Shown here in pieces: positions 16,491-24,552 of a DNA stretch of 64,000 bases. The DNA lies in contig DAWV01000006.1 of assembly GCA_002506085.1 (NCBI GenBank), forward strand, positions 37,815-101,814, given 5' to 3'. The stretch is from Methanocorpusculaceae archaeon UBA425. Its GTDB lineage: Archaea > Halobacteriota > Methanomicrobia > Methanomicrobiales > Methanocorpusculaceae. Each line of letters opens with the position of its first letter. The stretch's first letter is position 1. Below the pieces are notes generated by a model, which saw nothing but the letters and a program-made list of their open reading frames with translations, made no database searches and was not told the DNA's origin. Made by a program: the position numbers and the translations under genes.

Positions 16491-17882
16491 ATGCGGCTCG
16501 TAATGAAATTCGGTGGAACATCGGTTGGCGATGAAAAGTGTATCGCCAAAGTCGTTGATATCATCAAAAAATCCCATGAGGAAGGCAATGAAATTGCCGT
16601 TGTCGTATCTGCGATGACCAAGGTTACCGACCAGATTATTGCAGAGGCTGAGGGAATAATCGGCTGTACTGATAAGAGGAATCTGGACGCCTTCATTGAT
16701 AATCTCAGAGACCGGCACCTGAATGCACTTCGTGCTGTGGCTCCGGATTATGTGACCGAGGTTACAGAACACATCAACATCAGACTGGAACGGCTAAGAA
16801 ATATTCTCATCGCCGTCAACAATCTCAGAGAACTCACTCCGCGTTCCAGAGACTACATCATCTCGTTTGGTGAAAAACTCTCGGCTCCTATTGTATCCGC
16901 GGCTCTTCGTCAGGCAGGTATCCCCTCGTTCCAGATAAGCGGTTGTGATGCCGGCATTCTCACAGACGGCATTCATGGCGGAGCTACTGCTCTTCCTGAA
17001 AGCTATCCGAGAATCATGGACCGTATCGGATCCGTACTCGCAGCAGAGATTCCAGTCATTCAGGGATTTGCCGGATGTTCGGGTGAGGGGGCCGTAACTA
17101 CGCTTGGACGCAGCGGTTCCGATTACTCCGGGGCAATCATCGGAGCCGGAATCGACGCCGAGGAAATCATTATCTGGACAGATGTAGACGGAGTTATGAC
17201 TACCGACCCGCGGCTGATTCCCGAGGCACGTGTCATAGACTCGCTCTCATTCCTTGAAATGATGGAGATGTCCTACTTTGGTGCAAAAGTAATCCACCCG
17301 CGTGCTCTTCTACCCGCAATGGAGAAAAACATCCCGGTCTACGTCAGAAACACCTTCAACCCGACCCACCCGGGAACGGTTGTCATCAAAGAAAGCCACG
17401 CCGATAAACGTATCGTCAAAGCAGTTTCCCTCATCAAAAACAGCTGCATGATAAGCATCAGCGGATTTGCAGCCGGTAAACCCGGCGTGGCAGGGGAAAT
17501 ATTCACCACCCTTGCAAAGGAGGGAGTGAATGTTATGCTCATCAGTCAGGGTTCATCCGAGATGAATATCTCCCTGATAATCACCGAAGAGCAGATGAAA
17601 GCCGCAAACAAAGCTCTATCCCTGATTAAGAACAAAGGACTCATCCGTGAGTTCACGTTTTCCACTGATGTGAACGTGGTCTCGGTCGTCGGGGCAGGGA
17701 TGGCCGGAACTCCGGGAACCCTTTACCGGATTTTCCACGGACTCGGGGTTGCCAAAATTAATGTGTTAATGCTCTCACAGGGTTCGGAAGTGAACGTTTC
17801 GTTCGTTGTGAAGGAGTCGGACGGAGTCCGTGCAGTAAAAGCTATTCACGAAGAATACCATCTTGACAAAGAGGAAGCATGA
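16491..17882 (+). CDS. Aspartate kinase
   Basis: About 463 residues from the ATG at 16491 (MRLVMKFGGTSVGDEK), the family N-terminus; upstream ATG codons in frame give an unlikely extension. Kinase motifs include KFGGTSVG, GEKLSAPIVSAALRQAG and TLGRSGSDYSGAIIGAGIDAEEIIIWTDVDGVMTTDPR. Two ACT domains follow (residues about 315-460), the usual sites for feedback by lysine or threonine. It phosphorylates aspartate, made from the oxaloacetate that pyruvate carboxylase supplies, at the head of Lys/Thr/Met synthesis. It overlaps purM by four bases. Confidence 0.95.
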   Translation: MRLVMKFGGTSVGDEKCIAKVVDIIKKSHEEGNEIAVVVSAMTKVTDQIIAEAEGIIGCTDKRNLDAFIDNLRDRHLNALRAVAPDYVTEVTEHINIRLERLRNILIAVNNLRELTPRSRDYIISFGEKLSAPIVSAALRQAGIPSFQISGCDAGILTDGIHGGATALPESYPRIMDRIGSVLAAEIPVIQGFAGCSGEGAVTTLGRSGSDYSGAIIGAGIDAEEIIIWTDVDGVMTTDPRLIPEARVIDSLSFLEMMEMSYFGAKVIHPRALLPAMEKNIPVYVRNTFNPTHPGTVVIKESHADKRIVKAVSLIKNSCMISISGFAAGKPGVAGEIFTTLAKEGVNVMLISQGSSEMNISLIITEEQMKAANKALSLIKNKGLIREFTFSTDVNVVSVVGAGMAGTPGTLYRIFHGLGVAKINVLMLSQGSEVNVSFVVKESDGVRAVKAIHEEYHLDKEEA

Positions 17883-18874
17883 CAAAAAAATACTCATACA
17901 AGGATGCCGGGGTCGACATCGACCTTGAGACAGATGGCGTAAAAGCCCTGATTAAGCAGTTGAGCTTCAGACGTGCCGGTGATTACGGCATGGTCGGCGA
18001 TGTGGGGCACTTTTCCGGTCTGATTGATCTGGGCAGTAAAGTCTTATCACTCTGCACAGACGGTGTCGGAACGAAGATGCGTGTCGCCGACGACCTGAAG
18101 GACTGGACGACGGTCGGAATCGATTGTATTGCGATGAATGTAAATGACATGTATGTCATGAACATCGAACCGATCGGATTTGTCGATTATATCGCCACCG
18201 AAGGGGTCAATACCCCCCAGATGATTCAGATCGGAATCGGTCTGAATGAAGGGTCCCGCCAGTCCAATATGAACATAGTCGGCGGCGAGACTGCAACTCT
18301 GAAGGGAATGATTTCCGGACTCGATCTTGCAGGGACCTGTCTAGGTATTCAGGACAAAGACAAAGTCGTAACCGGCGAAAAAGTAGTTCCGGGGGATGTC
18401 ATCATCGGTGTTGCAAGTACCGGTGTTCACTCGAACGGCTACACGCTCGCACGAAAAGTTGCAGAGGAAAACGGCGGTTACAAAACCGTACTTCCCTCCG
18501 GAAGAACTGTCGGTGAAGCTTTACTTACTCCGACCAGAATTTACGCTGAGGTTCTCGATGTCTGCAGCAAAGCCGTCGTTCACGGGATGTGTCACGTGAC
18601 GGGCGGGGGTCTCTTGAACTTCCTCAGAATCTCCAGCTACGGATTTGCCATCGAAGACCCGCTTGAGGTTCCGGAAATTCTTGCCTGGATTGCCGAGAAG
18701 GGTGATCTTGAAACGAATGAACTTTACCGGACGTTCAATATGGGTATGGGCTTTGCCTTCATCGTGCCAAAAGAGAGCGTGAAGACCGTACTTTCCATGG
18801 TGAAGGGATCGAAAGTTGTCGGTCATGTAATTGAAGAGCACAAAGTCACGCTGAAAGGCGCGGCAATCACCTGA
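17879..18874 (+). CDS. purM: PurM, phosphoribosylformylglycinamidine cyclo-ligase (AIR synthetase)
   Basis: The product has 331 residues. Landmarks are YKDAGVDIDLE, LCTDGVGTKMRVA, GIDCIAMNVNDMYVMNIEPIGFVDYIATE, VGGETATLKGMI and GVHSNGYTLAR, all typical of PurM. It closes the imidazole ring of AIR using ATP. The start overlaps the aspartate kinase stop, but the two act in different pathways. T-rich runs just after the stop (ctatttttcctttttttg) fit termination. Confidence 0.96.
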   Translation: MTKKYSYKDAGVDIDLETDGVKALIKQLSFRRAGDYGMVGDVGHFSGLIDLGSKVLSLCTDGVGTKMRVADDLKDWTTVGIDCIAMNVNDMYVMNIEPIGFVDYIATEGVNTPQMIQIGIGLNEGSRQSNMNIVGGETATLKGMISGLDLAGTCLGIQDKDKVVTGEKVVPGDVIIGVASTGVHSNGYTLARKVAEENGGYKTVLPSGRTVGEALLTPTRIYAEVLDVCSKAVVHGMCHVTGGGLLNFLRISSYGFAIEDPLEVPEILAWIAEKGDLETNELYRTFNMGMGFAFIVPKESVKTVLSMVKGSKVVGHVIEEHKVTLKGAAIT

Positions 18875-19003
18875 GATACTATTTTTCCTTTTTTTGTGAT
18901 TTTCGCCGTCTTCCAGGTACGTTCGAGAAATCCCGTACAAAATGGCGGACAACACAAAAACAGATTTTCAGATTCTCACGAACTTATTTGAAAAACGGGA
19001 AAA

Positions 19004-20404
19004 TTATCTGGAAGAGGGTTTTCTTCCTTTCTTTCCCAAATAGTTAGGTGACGGCTGTCTCCCGTATTTCTCTTTGAGCAAAGCTGTTTTGTCTGGTATT
19101 ATATTCCCCGTAGAAACACCGGCAATCATTCGGGTATTACTTTCCGGACCCATGAGCAGATTGTATGCGTTCTGCTCTTTGTTGAATCTGACAAGGACAG
19201 AATCAATCGCCACGACTGAGCCGTATGACGCCGTAAGCAGAGCTTCGTGCTCGGGAGCACGGTGAAATGCCGGTAAAGCAACGTATGTCGGCGTTGTTCC
19301 CGTTCCGTCACAAACAAGGAACAGGTAGTTTTTCGCATCGCCGATATCGGCCGACATTACTGAAACGGTAATATGAATCCGTTTTTGCAGATGCTTTTTG
19401 AGCTGGGAGAGTCTTGCCCTCTTTGCCTCTCCGGGGATTTTGTATCCGCATTTTCTGTGCCCGTCTGTCCTGAGAATCGCGTATGAGAACTTCACATCGG
19501 TGTTTACGAACCGGTACTTCTCCTCCTCGCCGCCGAGTGCGAACATAAGGTTCGTCGGTCTGATGTCCTCATAGGACTGGAACGTCCAGCAGGGTGAAAC
19601 GGTACAATACACGCCCCGGAGATCATTGCAGGGAGCATAAATGGTGAGCCCTCTCTTCTTCACATCACGTGAGAGGTCACGAAGCATCGTCGCGTTCGTG
19701 AGGTCAGCCGGTTCGATTAATACCAGATTTCCATCACTTGCAAGATGCTTTGACAAATTCATGACGAGCTCTGCTTTTTTCTCCTGGTCCAGACTCGTCA
19801 GTTCGTTGATGACGTTTGAACAGACGATTATATCATACTCGCCTTCGGGAATTTCCTGGGTGATATCCTTTGCGAACGGTTTGCCTGCAGTGACTTTGTC
19901 ACCGGCATTTTTCAAAAACCCCGGGACTATCGCCAGATATGCTTCGATATGGGTATCAAAGCGTTCGAGGGCAGTGATTTCTGCAGTCATCCCGTCCAGA
20001 CAGGACAAAACACGTGCAACTCCGACGGAGACCGTTCCGGGTCCGGCACCTATGTCCAGAATTCTGACATTTTTTCGGACAAGTCCGGAAGTTACCATAT
20101 TGGCAAAAAATTCGGAAAACTCGAGTACATAACCCGGCATCTGGTATGCCATGTAACCGAGAACACTGTAGGCTCCCTTGTAGGCAACGCTCTTTTTTAC
20201 CCCCTCTTTCCAGTATGACTCCTTCTGGGCAATGACTGCGTTACGGATTTTTTCCAGTACTGCCTCATCATTCCATGATTTTCCTGTTACTTTTTCGATA
20301 TAATGAATCGTCAGTTTATCCAGTTCAGGAACGCTTCGTATCTTTAAAAAAGCGGTGAGGCGTTTTACTTCCTCCGCCGTGGGAATGTATCTTGGGTTAT
20401 CCAT
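19004..20404 (-). CDS. Rsm22-like small-subunit ribosome assembly protein, methyltransferase fold
   Basis: The product has 466 residues. The SAM-binding motif ILDIGAGPGTVSVG is at about 115-128, followed by DIIVCSNVINEL. Four cysteines, C259, C267, C272 and C319 (APCNDLRGVYCTVSPCW and RKCGY), match the pattern that in mitochondrial Rsm22/METTL17 holds a [4Fe-4S] cluster. A C-terminal basic beta-rich region ends in GKKGRKPSSR and may bind rRNA. The family helps mature the small ribosomal subunit. It is last in a run of four minus-strand genes with ZPR1, SepF and PUA proteins. Confidence 0.82.
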   Translation of the reverse strand: MDNPRYIPTAEEVKRLTAFLKIRSVPELDKLTIHYIEKVTGKSWNDEAVLEKIRNAVIAQKESYWKEGVKKSVAYKGAYSVLGYMAYQMPGYVLEFSEFFANMVTSGLVRKNVRILDIGAGPGTVSVGVARVLSCLDGMTAEITALERFDTHIEAYLAIVPGFLKNAGDKVTAGKPFAKDITQEIPEGEYDIIVCSNVINELTSLDQEKKAELVMNLSKHLASDGNLVLIEPADLTNATMLRDLSRDVKKRGLTIYAPCNDLRGVYCTVSPCWTFQSYEDIRPTNLMFALGGEEEKYRFVNTDVKFSYAILRTDGHRKCGYKIPGEAKRARLSQLKKHLQKRIHITVSVMSADIGDAKNYLFLVCDGTGTTPTYVALPAFHRAPEHEALLTASYGSVVAIDSVLVRFNKEQNAYNLLMGPESNTRMIAGVSTGNIIPDKTALLKEKYGRQPSPNYLGKKGRKPSSR

Positions 20405-20410
20405 GTTGAT

Positions 20411-20962
20411 TTACGTGAGCGGTTTGACTGCGTATCCGTCTGCTTCCGGCTCAATATCGAGTTTGGTCTTTTTGGCTTTTGAGGAAACTATGCCTGAGTT
20501 TCCACTTGGATCAGTTATAATGACGGTGAACGTGATCTCGGAGTTTCTGGCTTTTTCAATATCTGCCAGGAGTTGTGTTGCCTGATGGATTTCATCCCCT
20601 TCACAGGAGAAGAGGGCAGTTCTGATTGCATCCCGAGCACGGTCGAGGATTCCCTCAATGTTTGAAACAAATCCAAAGCAGGAGGGACCCGGACGGATAT
20701 TTATCCCGAACTCGGGGATGTCAATCTCGCCCTGCATGCTCCGGACGACCCGGGCATTCAGGTCGGCCTGAGTCTCTACTCTCATCTCCCAGCAGGACGG
20801 CTCATGGTCTTGTAAAACCGAGGTGTCAACGACCTTAAAGCCACAGCTGCACACACCGCTAATCAGGAGAATTTCGGAAAAGTAAGGGATATTCTCCGTA
20901 TCATAGATGTAATTCATCTCCTTTCCGCAATCCGGACAGGGGCCGGGAACTATCTGATGCAT
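20411..20962 (-). CDS. ZPR1-type zinc finger protein
   Basis: The protein has 183 residues. The four-Cys finger is CPDCGKEM at residues 9-16 with CSCGFK near residue 40, followed by the ZPR1 alpha/beta domain (ESCW-type segment EPSCWEMRVETQADLNARVVRS, then IEGILDRARDAI). Archaea have a single ZPR1 unit where eukaryotes have two. The eukaryotic protein is an EF-1A chaperone; the archaeal role is not settled. The gene is six bases from both neighbours, consistent with an operon devoted to translation and division. Confidence 0.9.
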   Translation of the reverse strand: MHQIVPGPCPDCGKEMNYIYDTENIPYFSEILLISGVCSCGFKVVDTSVLQDHEPSCWEMRVETQADLNARVVRSMQGEIDIPEFGINIRPGPSCFGFVSNIEGILDRARDAIRTALFSCEGDEIHQATQLLADIEKARNSEITFTVIITDPSGNSGIVSSKAKKTKLDIEPEADGYAVKPLT

Positions 20963-20968
20963 TGGAGT

Positions 20969-21343
20969 TTAGTATCCGCCGATCTTTTCGCGGGAAATAC
21001 GAACACCTGTCGGCACAACAATTACGTAACGCTGGTCGCCAAGTCCGATGATATCTCCGTTTACATCGCGGGATACTGCGCGAAGATCGCCCATTACACG
21101 GTCGAACATGATCTTGTCGAGTTTCAGTTTGGTGATGTCGACGATGACAATATTTCCATTGTATATTTCGTCTTTAATCTTCGGGCAGTCTTTGATGTCA
21201 TTGATGCTTGCAACTTTGACATACATCGTTGCCGGCTCATTTTCACCGGCAGCACCCTCGTATGCCTGAAGGTCAAGCTTCATGTATGAATCTTCATTCG
21301 TTGCTTTCTCTTTTGATCCGAATACACCGTCTAGAAATCCCAT
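20969..21343 (-). CDS. sepF: SepF, FtsZ membrane anchor for cell division
   Basis: This 124-residue protein begins with a short amphipathic helix (MGFLDGVFGSKEK), the membrane-targeting end of SepF, then a linker and the SepF core (MYVKVASINDIKDCPKIKDEIYNGNIVIVDITKLKLD...RVMGDLRAVSRDVNGDIIGLGDQRYVIVVPTGV). In archaea SepF tethers FtsZ to the membrane. No ftsZ is in the window. It lies in the PUA-SepF-ZPR1-Rsm22 run. Confidence 0.92.
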   Translation of the reverse strand: MGFLDGVFGSKEKATNEDSYMKLDLQAYEGAAGENEPATMYVKVASINDIKDCPKIKDEIYNGNIVIVDITKLKLDKIMFDRVMGDLRAVSRDVNGDIIGLGDQRYVIVVPTGVRISREKIGGY

Positions 21344-21393
21344 ATGAAAAATAGTTTAGTTGGTGGTTATTTAATTCTATCTGTATGGTGACA

Positions 21394-21891
21394 TTAGATT
21401 TCCATATTCCAAAGCTCGTCTCCGATGTAATGCAGATTTTTCGCCGCCTTCCCTTTTTCAAGCGCGATAATATCCTTTGCATCATAGAGGGGGAGGACGA
21501 CAGCAAGGGGTTTGTCATGGCTCTCATCGACCGCGAGTGCCGGCAGACCTGCCCGTACATCATCTGATACTGATACAATACCCGGACGCATAATATCAGC
21601 GCCGTTAATCATGTAGGGAATTGCCCCCATGTCCACCACAATTCTTCTGCCGGAAAACGGCCGCGCTATTGCGCCGCGGAGTGTGGGAAATGCCCAGTCA
21701 TCCTTTTCAATTACAAGCGGTTTTTTGTCGATGATATAAATATTGAATTTTGATGTAGTCTCGGCTATTTCAATCATCGGGGCGTTGTACAGCGCTGCGT
21801 CCTCCCCGATACTTTCAGAAAGTTTTGCCATCAAAGCCGTAAGCTGGCTTTTTTTGATGGCATGGCGTTTTTTGACAATAAGTTCAACCAT
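21394..21891 (-). CDS. PUA-domain RNA-binding protein (MCT-1/Tma20-like)
   Basis: The product has 165 residues: an N-terminal alpha/beta domain (VKKRHAIKKSQLTALMAKLSESIG) and a C-terminal PUA domain (RRIVVDMGAIPYMINGADIMRPGIVSVSDDVRAG..ALAVDESHDKPLAVVLPLYDAKDI). This is the archaeal homologue of MCT-1/Tma20, proteins that act with the small ribosomal subunit and tRNA. It is divergent from the Sm-like gene, and the 230-bp gap between them holds both promoters and a structured leader. Confidence 0.85.
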   Translation of the reverse strand: MVELIVKKRHAIKKSQLTALMAKLSESIGEDAALYNAPMIEIAETTSKFNIYIIDKKPLVIEKDDWAFPTLRGAIARPFSGRRIVVDMGAIPYMINGADIMRPGIVSVSDDVRAGLPALAVDESHDKPLAVVLPLYDAKDIIALEKGKAAKNLHYIGDELWNMEI

Positions 21892-22020
21892 TTGCTATTG
21901 TATTATTTGACGTGTGCAATTATAATTGTTCAGTCGTTTAGTGTAGGAATATGACGCTACCTTTATCAGATTGCATACCCAATACATTAAGCACTCGTCC
22001 ATGAGTCTCTAAGTTTGTGT

Positions 22021-22117
22021 GACGCCCGGAACATGTGTGCAAGCCTTTGCTTTGCCTAATGCAAGGCACTCCAGTGCTTTTCATTTCCGGGCAGTCTCCC
22101 TGAGCGAAACGAGAGGT
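22021..22117 (+). promoter_or_regulatory. Structured 5' leader or small RNA before the Sm-like gene
   Basis: GCCCGGAA at 22024-22031 pairs perfectly with TTCCGGGC at 22085-22092, and GAC/GTC extends the stem around one bulged A. Inside are further helices (GCCTT-GC at 22043-22050 with GCAAGGC at 22061-22067). A second small hairpin pairs TCTC (22095-22098) with GAGA (22111-22114), part of the ribosome-binding site of the Sm-like gene. The arrangement fits translational control of the gene or a separate small RNA. No known RNA family was recognised. Confidence 0.5.
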
Positions 22118-22123
22118 AATCCA

Positions 22124-22351
22124 ATGACAAAGCGACCACTTGAAATTTTAGATCAGGTCCTGAACCGCCAGCCGGTAATCATTTCACTGAAAGGTGGACG
22201 GGAGATCCGTGGAGTTCTTCAGGGATACGATGTTCACATGAACCTGGTTCTTGACAAGGCTGAGGAAGAAGGAGAGAATGGTATTGTTGAGCGCGGCACT
22301 CTGATTGTGCGTGGCGACAATGTAATCTATATCTCCCCGTCCGTAGAATAA
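22124..22351 (+). CDS. Sm-like (LSm) RNA-binding protein
   Basis: The product has 75 residues from the ATG at 22124, which follows a GAGGT ribosome-binding site. It is a single Sm domain: Sm1 (PVIISLKGGREIRGVLQGYDVHMNLVLDKAEE) and Sm2 (GTLIVRGDNVIYISPS). The family forms heptameric rings that bind U-rich RNA. The gene order LSm then rpl37e is the usual one in Euryarchaeota, and it supports both calls. Confidence 0.95.
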   Translation: MTKRPLEILDQVLNRQPVIISLKGGREIRGVLQGYDVHMNLVLDKAEEEGENGIVERGTLIVRGDNVIYISPSVE

Positions 22352-22369
22352 AACAGAGGTGAATTAACA

Positions 22370-22543
22370 ATGACAAAAGGCACTCCATCAATGGGTCTGA
22401 AAAATAAGCATTCCCATATAATCTGCCGCCGCTGTGGAAAGCAGTCTTTCCATGCACGGAATGGCGTATGCTCATCATGCGGTTTTGGCAAAAGTTCAAA
22501 AATCCGCGGGTACAACTGGACGAAAAAAGCAGCAGATAATTAA
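22370..22543 (+). CDS. rpl37e: 50S ribosomal protein L37e
   Basis: The product has 57 residues. It starts MTKGTPSMGLKNK and has the C4 zinc finger CRRCGKQSFHARNGVCSSCG and a basic tail (GYNWTKK). It lies 18 bases after the Sm-like stop with an AGAGGTG ribosome-binding site, and 12 bases before purF, so the three genes are probably one transcript. Confidence 0.96.
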   Translation: MTKGTPSMGLKNKHSHIICRRCGKQSFHARNGVCSSCGFGKSSKIRGYNWTKKAADN

Positions 22544-22555
22544 AGGTTATGTAAT

Positions 22556-23944
22556 ATGAGCGGTATTGCAGGCATCGTCGATTCACGAGGTGTCGCTTAC
22601 CCCCTTTATTATGCTCTGCATGCCCTTCAGCACAGAGGTCAGGAAGCTGCGGGCATATCTACTTTTGACGGGCAGACTTTTTCAACGCATAAAGGTCCCG
22701 GACAACTTTCTGAAGTATTTTCTGAAGAGGTATTGCATGGTTTATCGGGCAATGTGGGGGTAGGGCAGGTTTTATACACACAGAAGGCTCACCGGGGGAG
22801 ACAGGAAAATATCCAGCCTCTGAACTTTACGTTCAAAAACCATCAGCTTTCTATTACCGTTTCTGCGGCTTTGATAAACCGCGAGACACTTCGGAACGAG
22901 TATGAGAATAAGGGGCACATTTTTTCGACGACTACCAATGCGGAATTAATAGCGGCAATGATTGCCCACGAACTAATTGCCGACGATTCTGCCGAAGATG
23001 CATTTGTGAATGCTATGGTCCGGCTTTCGGGAGCATATGCGGGAGTCGCAATTCTTGACGGCGTTCTTTATGCGTTCCGTGACCCGCTTGGCACGAAACC
23101 GCTTTGTTTTGGAAAAACAGACCGGGGATATGTCGTGGTCTCTGAAAGTGTGGGTCTCGATATCCTGTCTGCTTCTTTTGAAGGAGATGTTATTCCGGGC
23201 GAACTTCTGACGATAACCGGGGATGGTGTTTCCCACCGTCAGGTTCTGGTGTCGGATCACAAGGCATACTGTGCGTTTGAATACGTATATCTGGCGCGTC
23301 CGGATTCTGTTATCGACGGAGTGCTCGTATATGATGCCCGGAGAAAAATCGGAGCAAGTCTTGCGAAAAACCCGCCCAAAGCGGATTTGGTATCACCGGT
23401 TCCGGACTCAGGCACTGCCTTTGCCACGGGCTACGCTTCTTCCTCGGGGATTCCCTATATAGAAGGTCTGCTGAAAAACAGATACGTCGGCAGGACCTTC
23501 ATTATGCCGGCACAGGCTCTTCGCGAGGATGCGGTCAGAATGAAAATGAACCCGGTCCGCCGTCATGTGACAGGCAAGTCGGTCATCTTAGTGGACGACA
23601 GCATTGTTCGAGGCACAACATCTCTTCGGATTGTTGATATGGTCCGGGATTTCGGTGCCGTGGAAGTTCACCTGAGAGTCGGGTCGACTCCGATTGTCGC
23701 TCCGTGTTATTTCGGTGTGGACCTTCCGACCCGTGAGGAACTTATCGCGACTGGTCGTGATGTCGAATCTATCCGCGAGAAGATTCATGCAACCAGTCTT
23801 GAGTATGTTTCGACAGAAGATCTTGTGGCATCGATCGGCATCCCGGCAGAGGATTTATGCATGGGATGTTCCGGGGGTAAGTTCCCCCTCGATATCCCGG
23901 GTGAATGTTCATGCTCCTGCCGGAAAATTACTCCGGTAAAATAA
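22556..23944 (+). CDS. purF: PurF, amidophosphoribosyltransferase with a non-functional glutaminase site
   Basis: The 462-residue protein aligns over its whole length with PurF. The phosphoribosyltransferase part is intact: the PRPP loop VILVDDSIVRGTTS (residues 343-356), and NRYVGRTFI. The Fe-S cysteines of the Bacillus type are kept (C239, C384, C435, C438). The N-terminal glutaminase site is not. The nucleophile Cys is Ser2 (MSGIAGIV), the GHVRYPT arginine is Leu73 (GQVLYTQ), the HNGN oxyanion pair is Ser103-Ala104, and the SDSE aspartate is Asn128. It should therefore use ammonia rather than glutamine to make phosphoribosylamine. It is the third gene after LSm and L37e. Confidence 0.9.
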   Translation: MSGIAGIVDSRGVAYPLYYALHALQHRGQEAAGISTFDGQTFSTHKGPGQLSEVFSEEVLHGLSGNVGVGQVLYTQKAHRGRQENIQPLNFTFKNHQLSITVSAALINRETLRNEYENKGHIFSTTTNAELIAAMIAHELIADDSAEDAFVNAMVRLSGAYAGVAILDGVLYAFRDPLGTKPLCFGKTDRGYVVVSESVGLDILSASFEGDVIPGELLTITGDGVSHRQVLVSDHKAYCAFEYVYLARPDSVIDGVLVYDARRKIGASLAKNPPKADLVSPVPDSGTAFATGYASSSGIPYIEGLLKNRYVGRTFIMPAQALREDAVRMKMNPVRRHVTGKSVILVDDSIVRGTTSLRIVDMVRDFGAVEVHLRVGSTPIVAPCYFGVDLPTREELIATGRDVESIREKIHATSLEYVSTEDLVASIGIPAEDLCMGCSGGKFPLDIPGECSCSCRKITPVK

Positions 23945-23993
23945 TAATTTTTTTAGAGAAGGTTATTTTATTTTTGACACCTACTGAATGTAG

Positions 23994-24518
23994 ATGAATC
24001 TGCAGTATACGTTAACTGAGAACGATTATATCGCATTCAATAAATCCCATTATACCCGTTCACCCACTATGCGAAAACAGTTTGCCCAGTCACGTCTCTA
24101 CATGGCGGTGGTTTTCTTTTTCCTCCCCGTATTAATTGCCGTGACATTTACCGGGTTTACGTACATTGTGGTCGGAGTAATTGCCGGCGTTCTTGTTGCA
24201 GTCCTGGCATACAGGATTTATCCGCAATTCTACTGGAAGTTGATTGAGAAAAATCTGAAAAAGGGTCTGCGTGGGGGAAAATCCAAAATTCCCTGGGAAA
24301 AACAGGCATCAATCTCGCTCGAAGATGACGGTATGCATTTCACCCTCGGGGACAAAGTGTCGGTATCTCCGTACTCATCCATTCATGATATCGTTGTGGA
24401 GAACGGGGCCGTATATATCTACGTTGAAAGTCTGCAGGGAGCAATCGTGCCCGCGGGTGTCCGGGGGACAGACGAGTTTGTTTCTGCACTGAAAGAGAAG
24501 CTCCCCTCCAATACATAA
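23994..24518 (+). CDS. YcxB-like membrane protein, function unknown
   Basis: The protein has 174 residues. A short N-terminal region (MNLQYTLTENDYIAFNKSH) is followed by two adjacent membrane segments (about residues 37-75), a basic loop, then a soluble beta domain (ISLEDDGMHFTLGDKVSVSPYSSIHDIVVENGAVYIYVESLQGAIVPAGV) of PH-like character. That order is the YcxB-like pattern. The role is not known. It stands between purF and cofD. Confidence 0.7.
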   Translation: MNLQYTLTENDYIAFNKSHYTRSPTMRKQFAQSRLYMAVVFFFLPVLIAVTFTGFTYIVVGVIAGVLVAVLAYRIYPQFYWKLIEKNLKKGLRGGKSKIPWEKQASISLEDDGMHFTLGDKVSVSPYSSIHDIVVENGAVYIYVESLQGAIVPAGVRGTDEFVSALKEKLPSNT

Positions 24519-24552
24519 TTTTCATAACATTCCCCGTCCAATTCCCATTACA

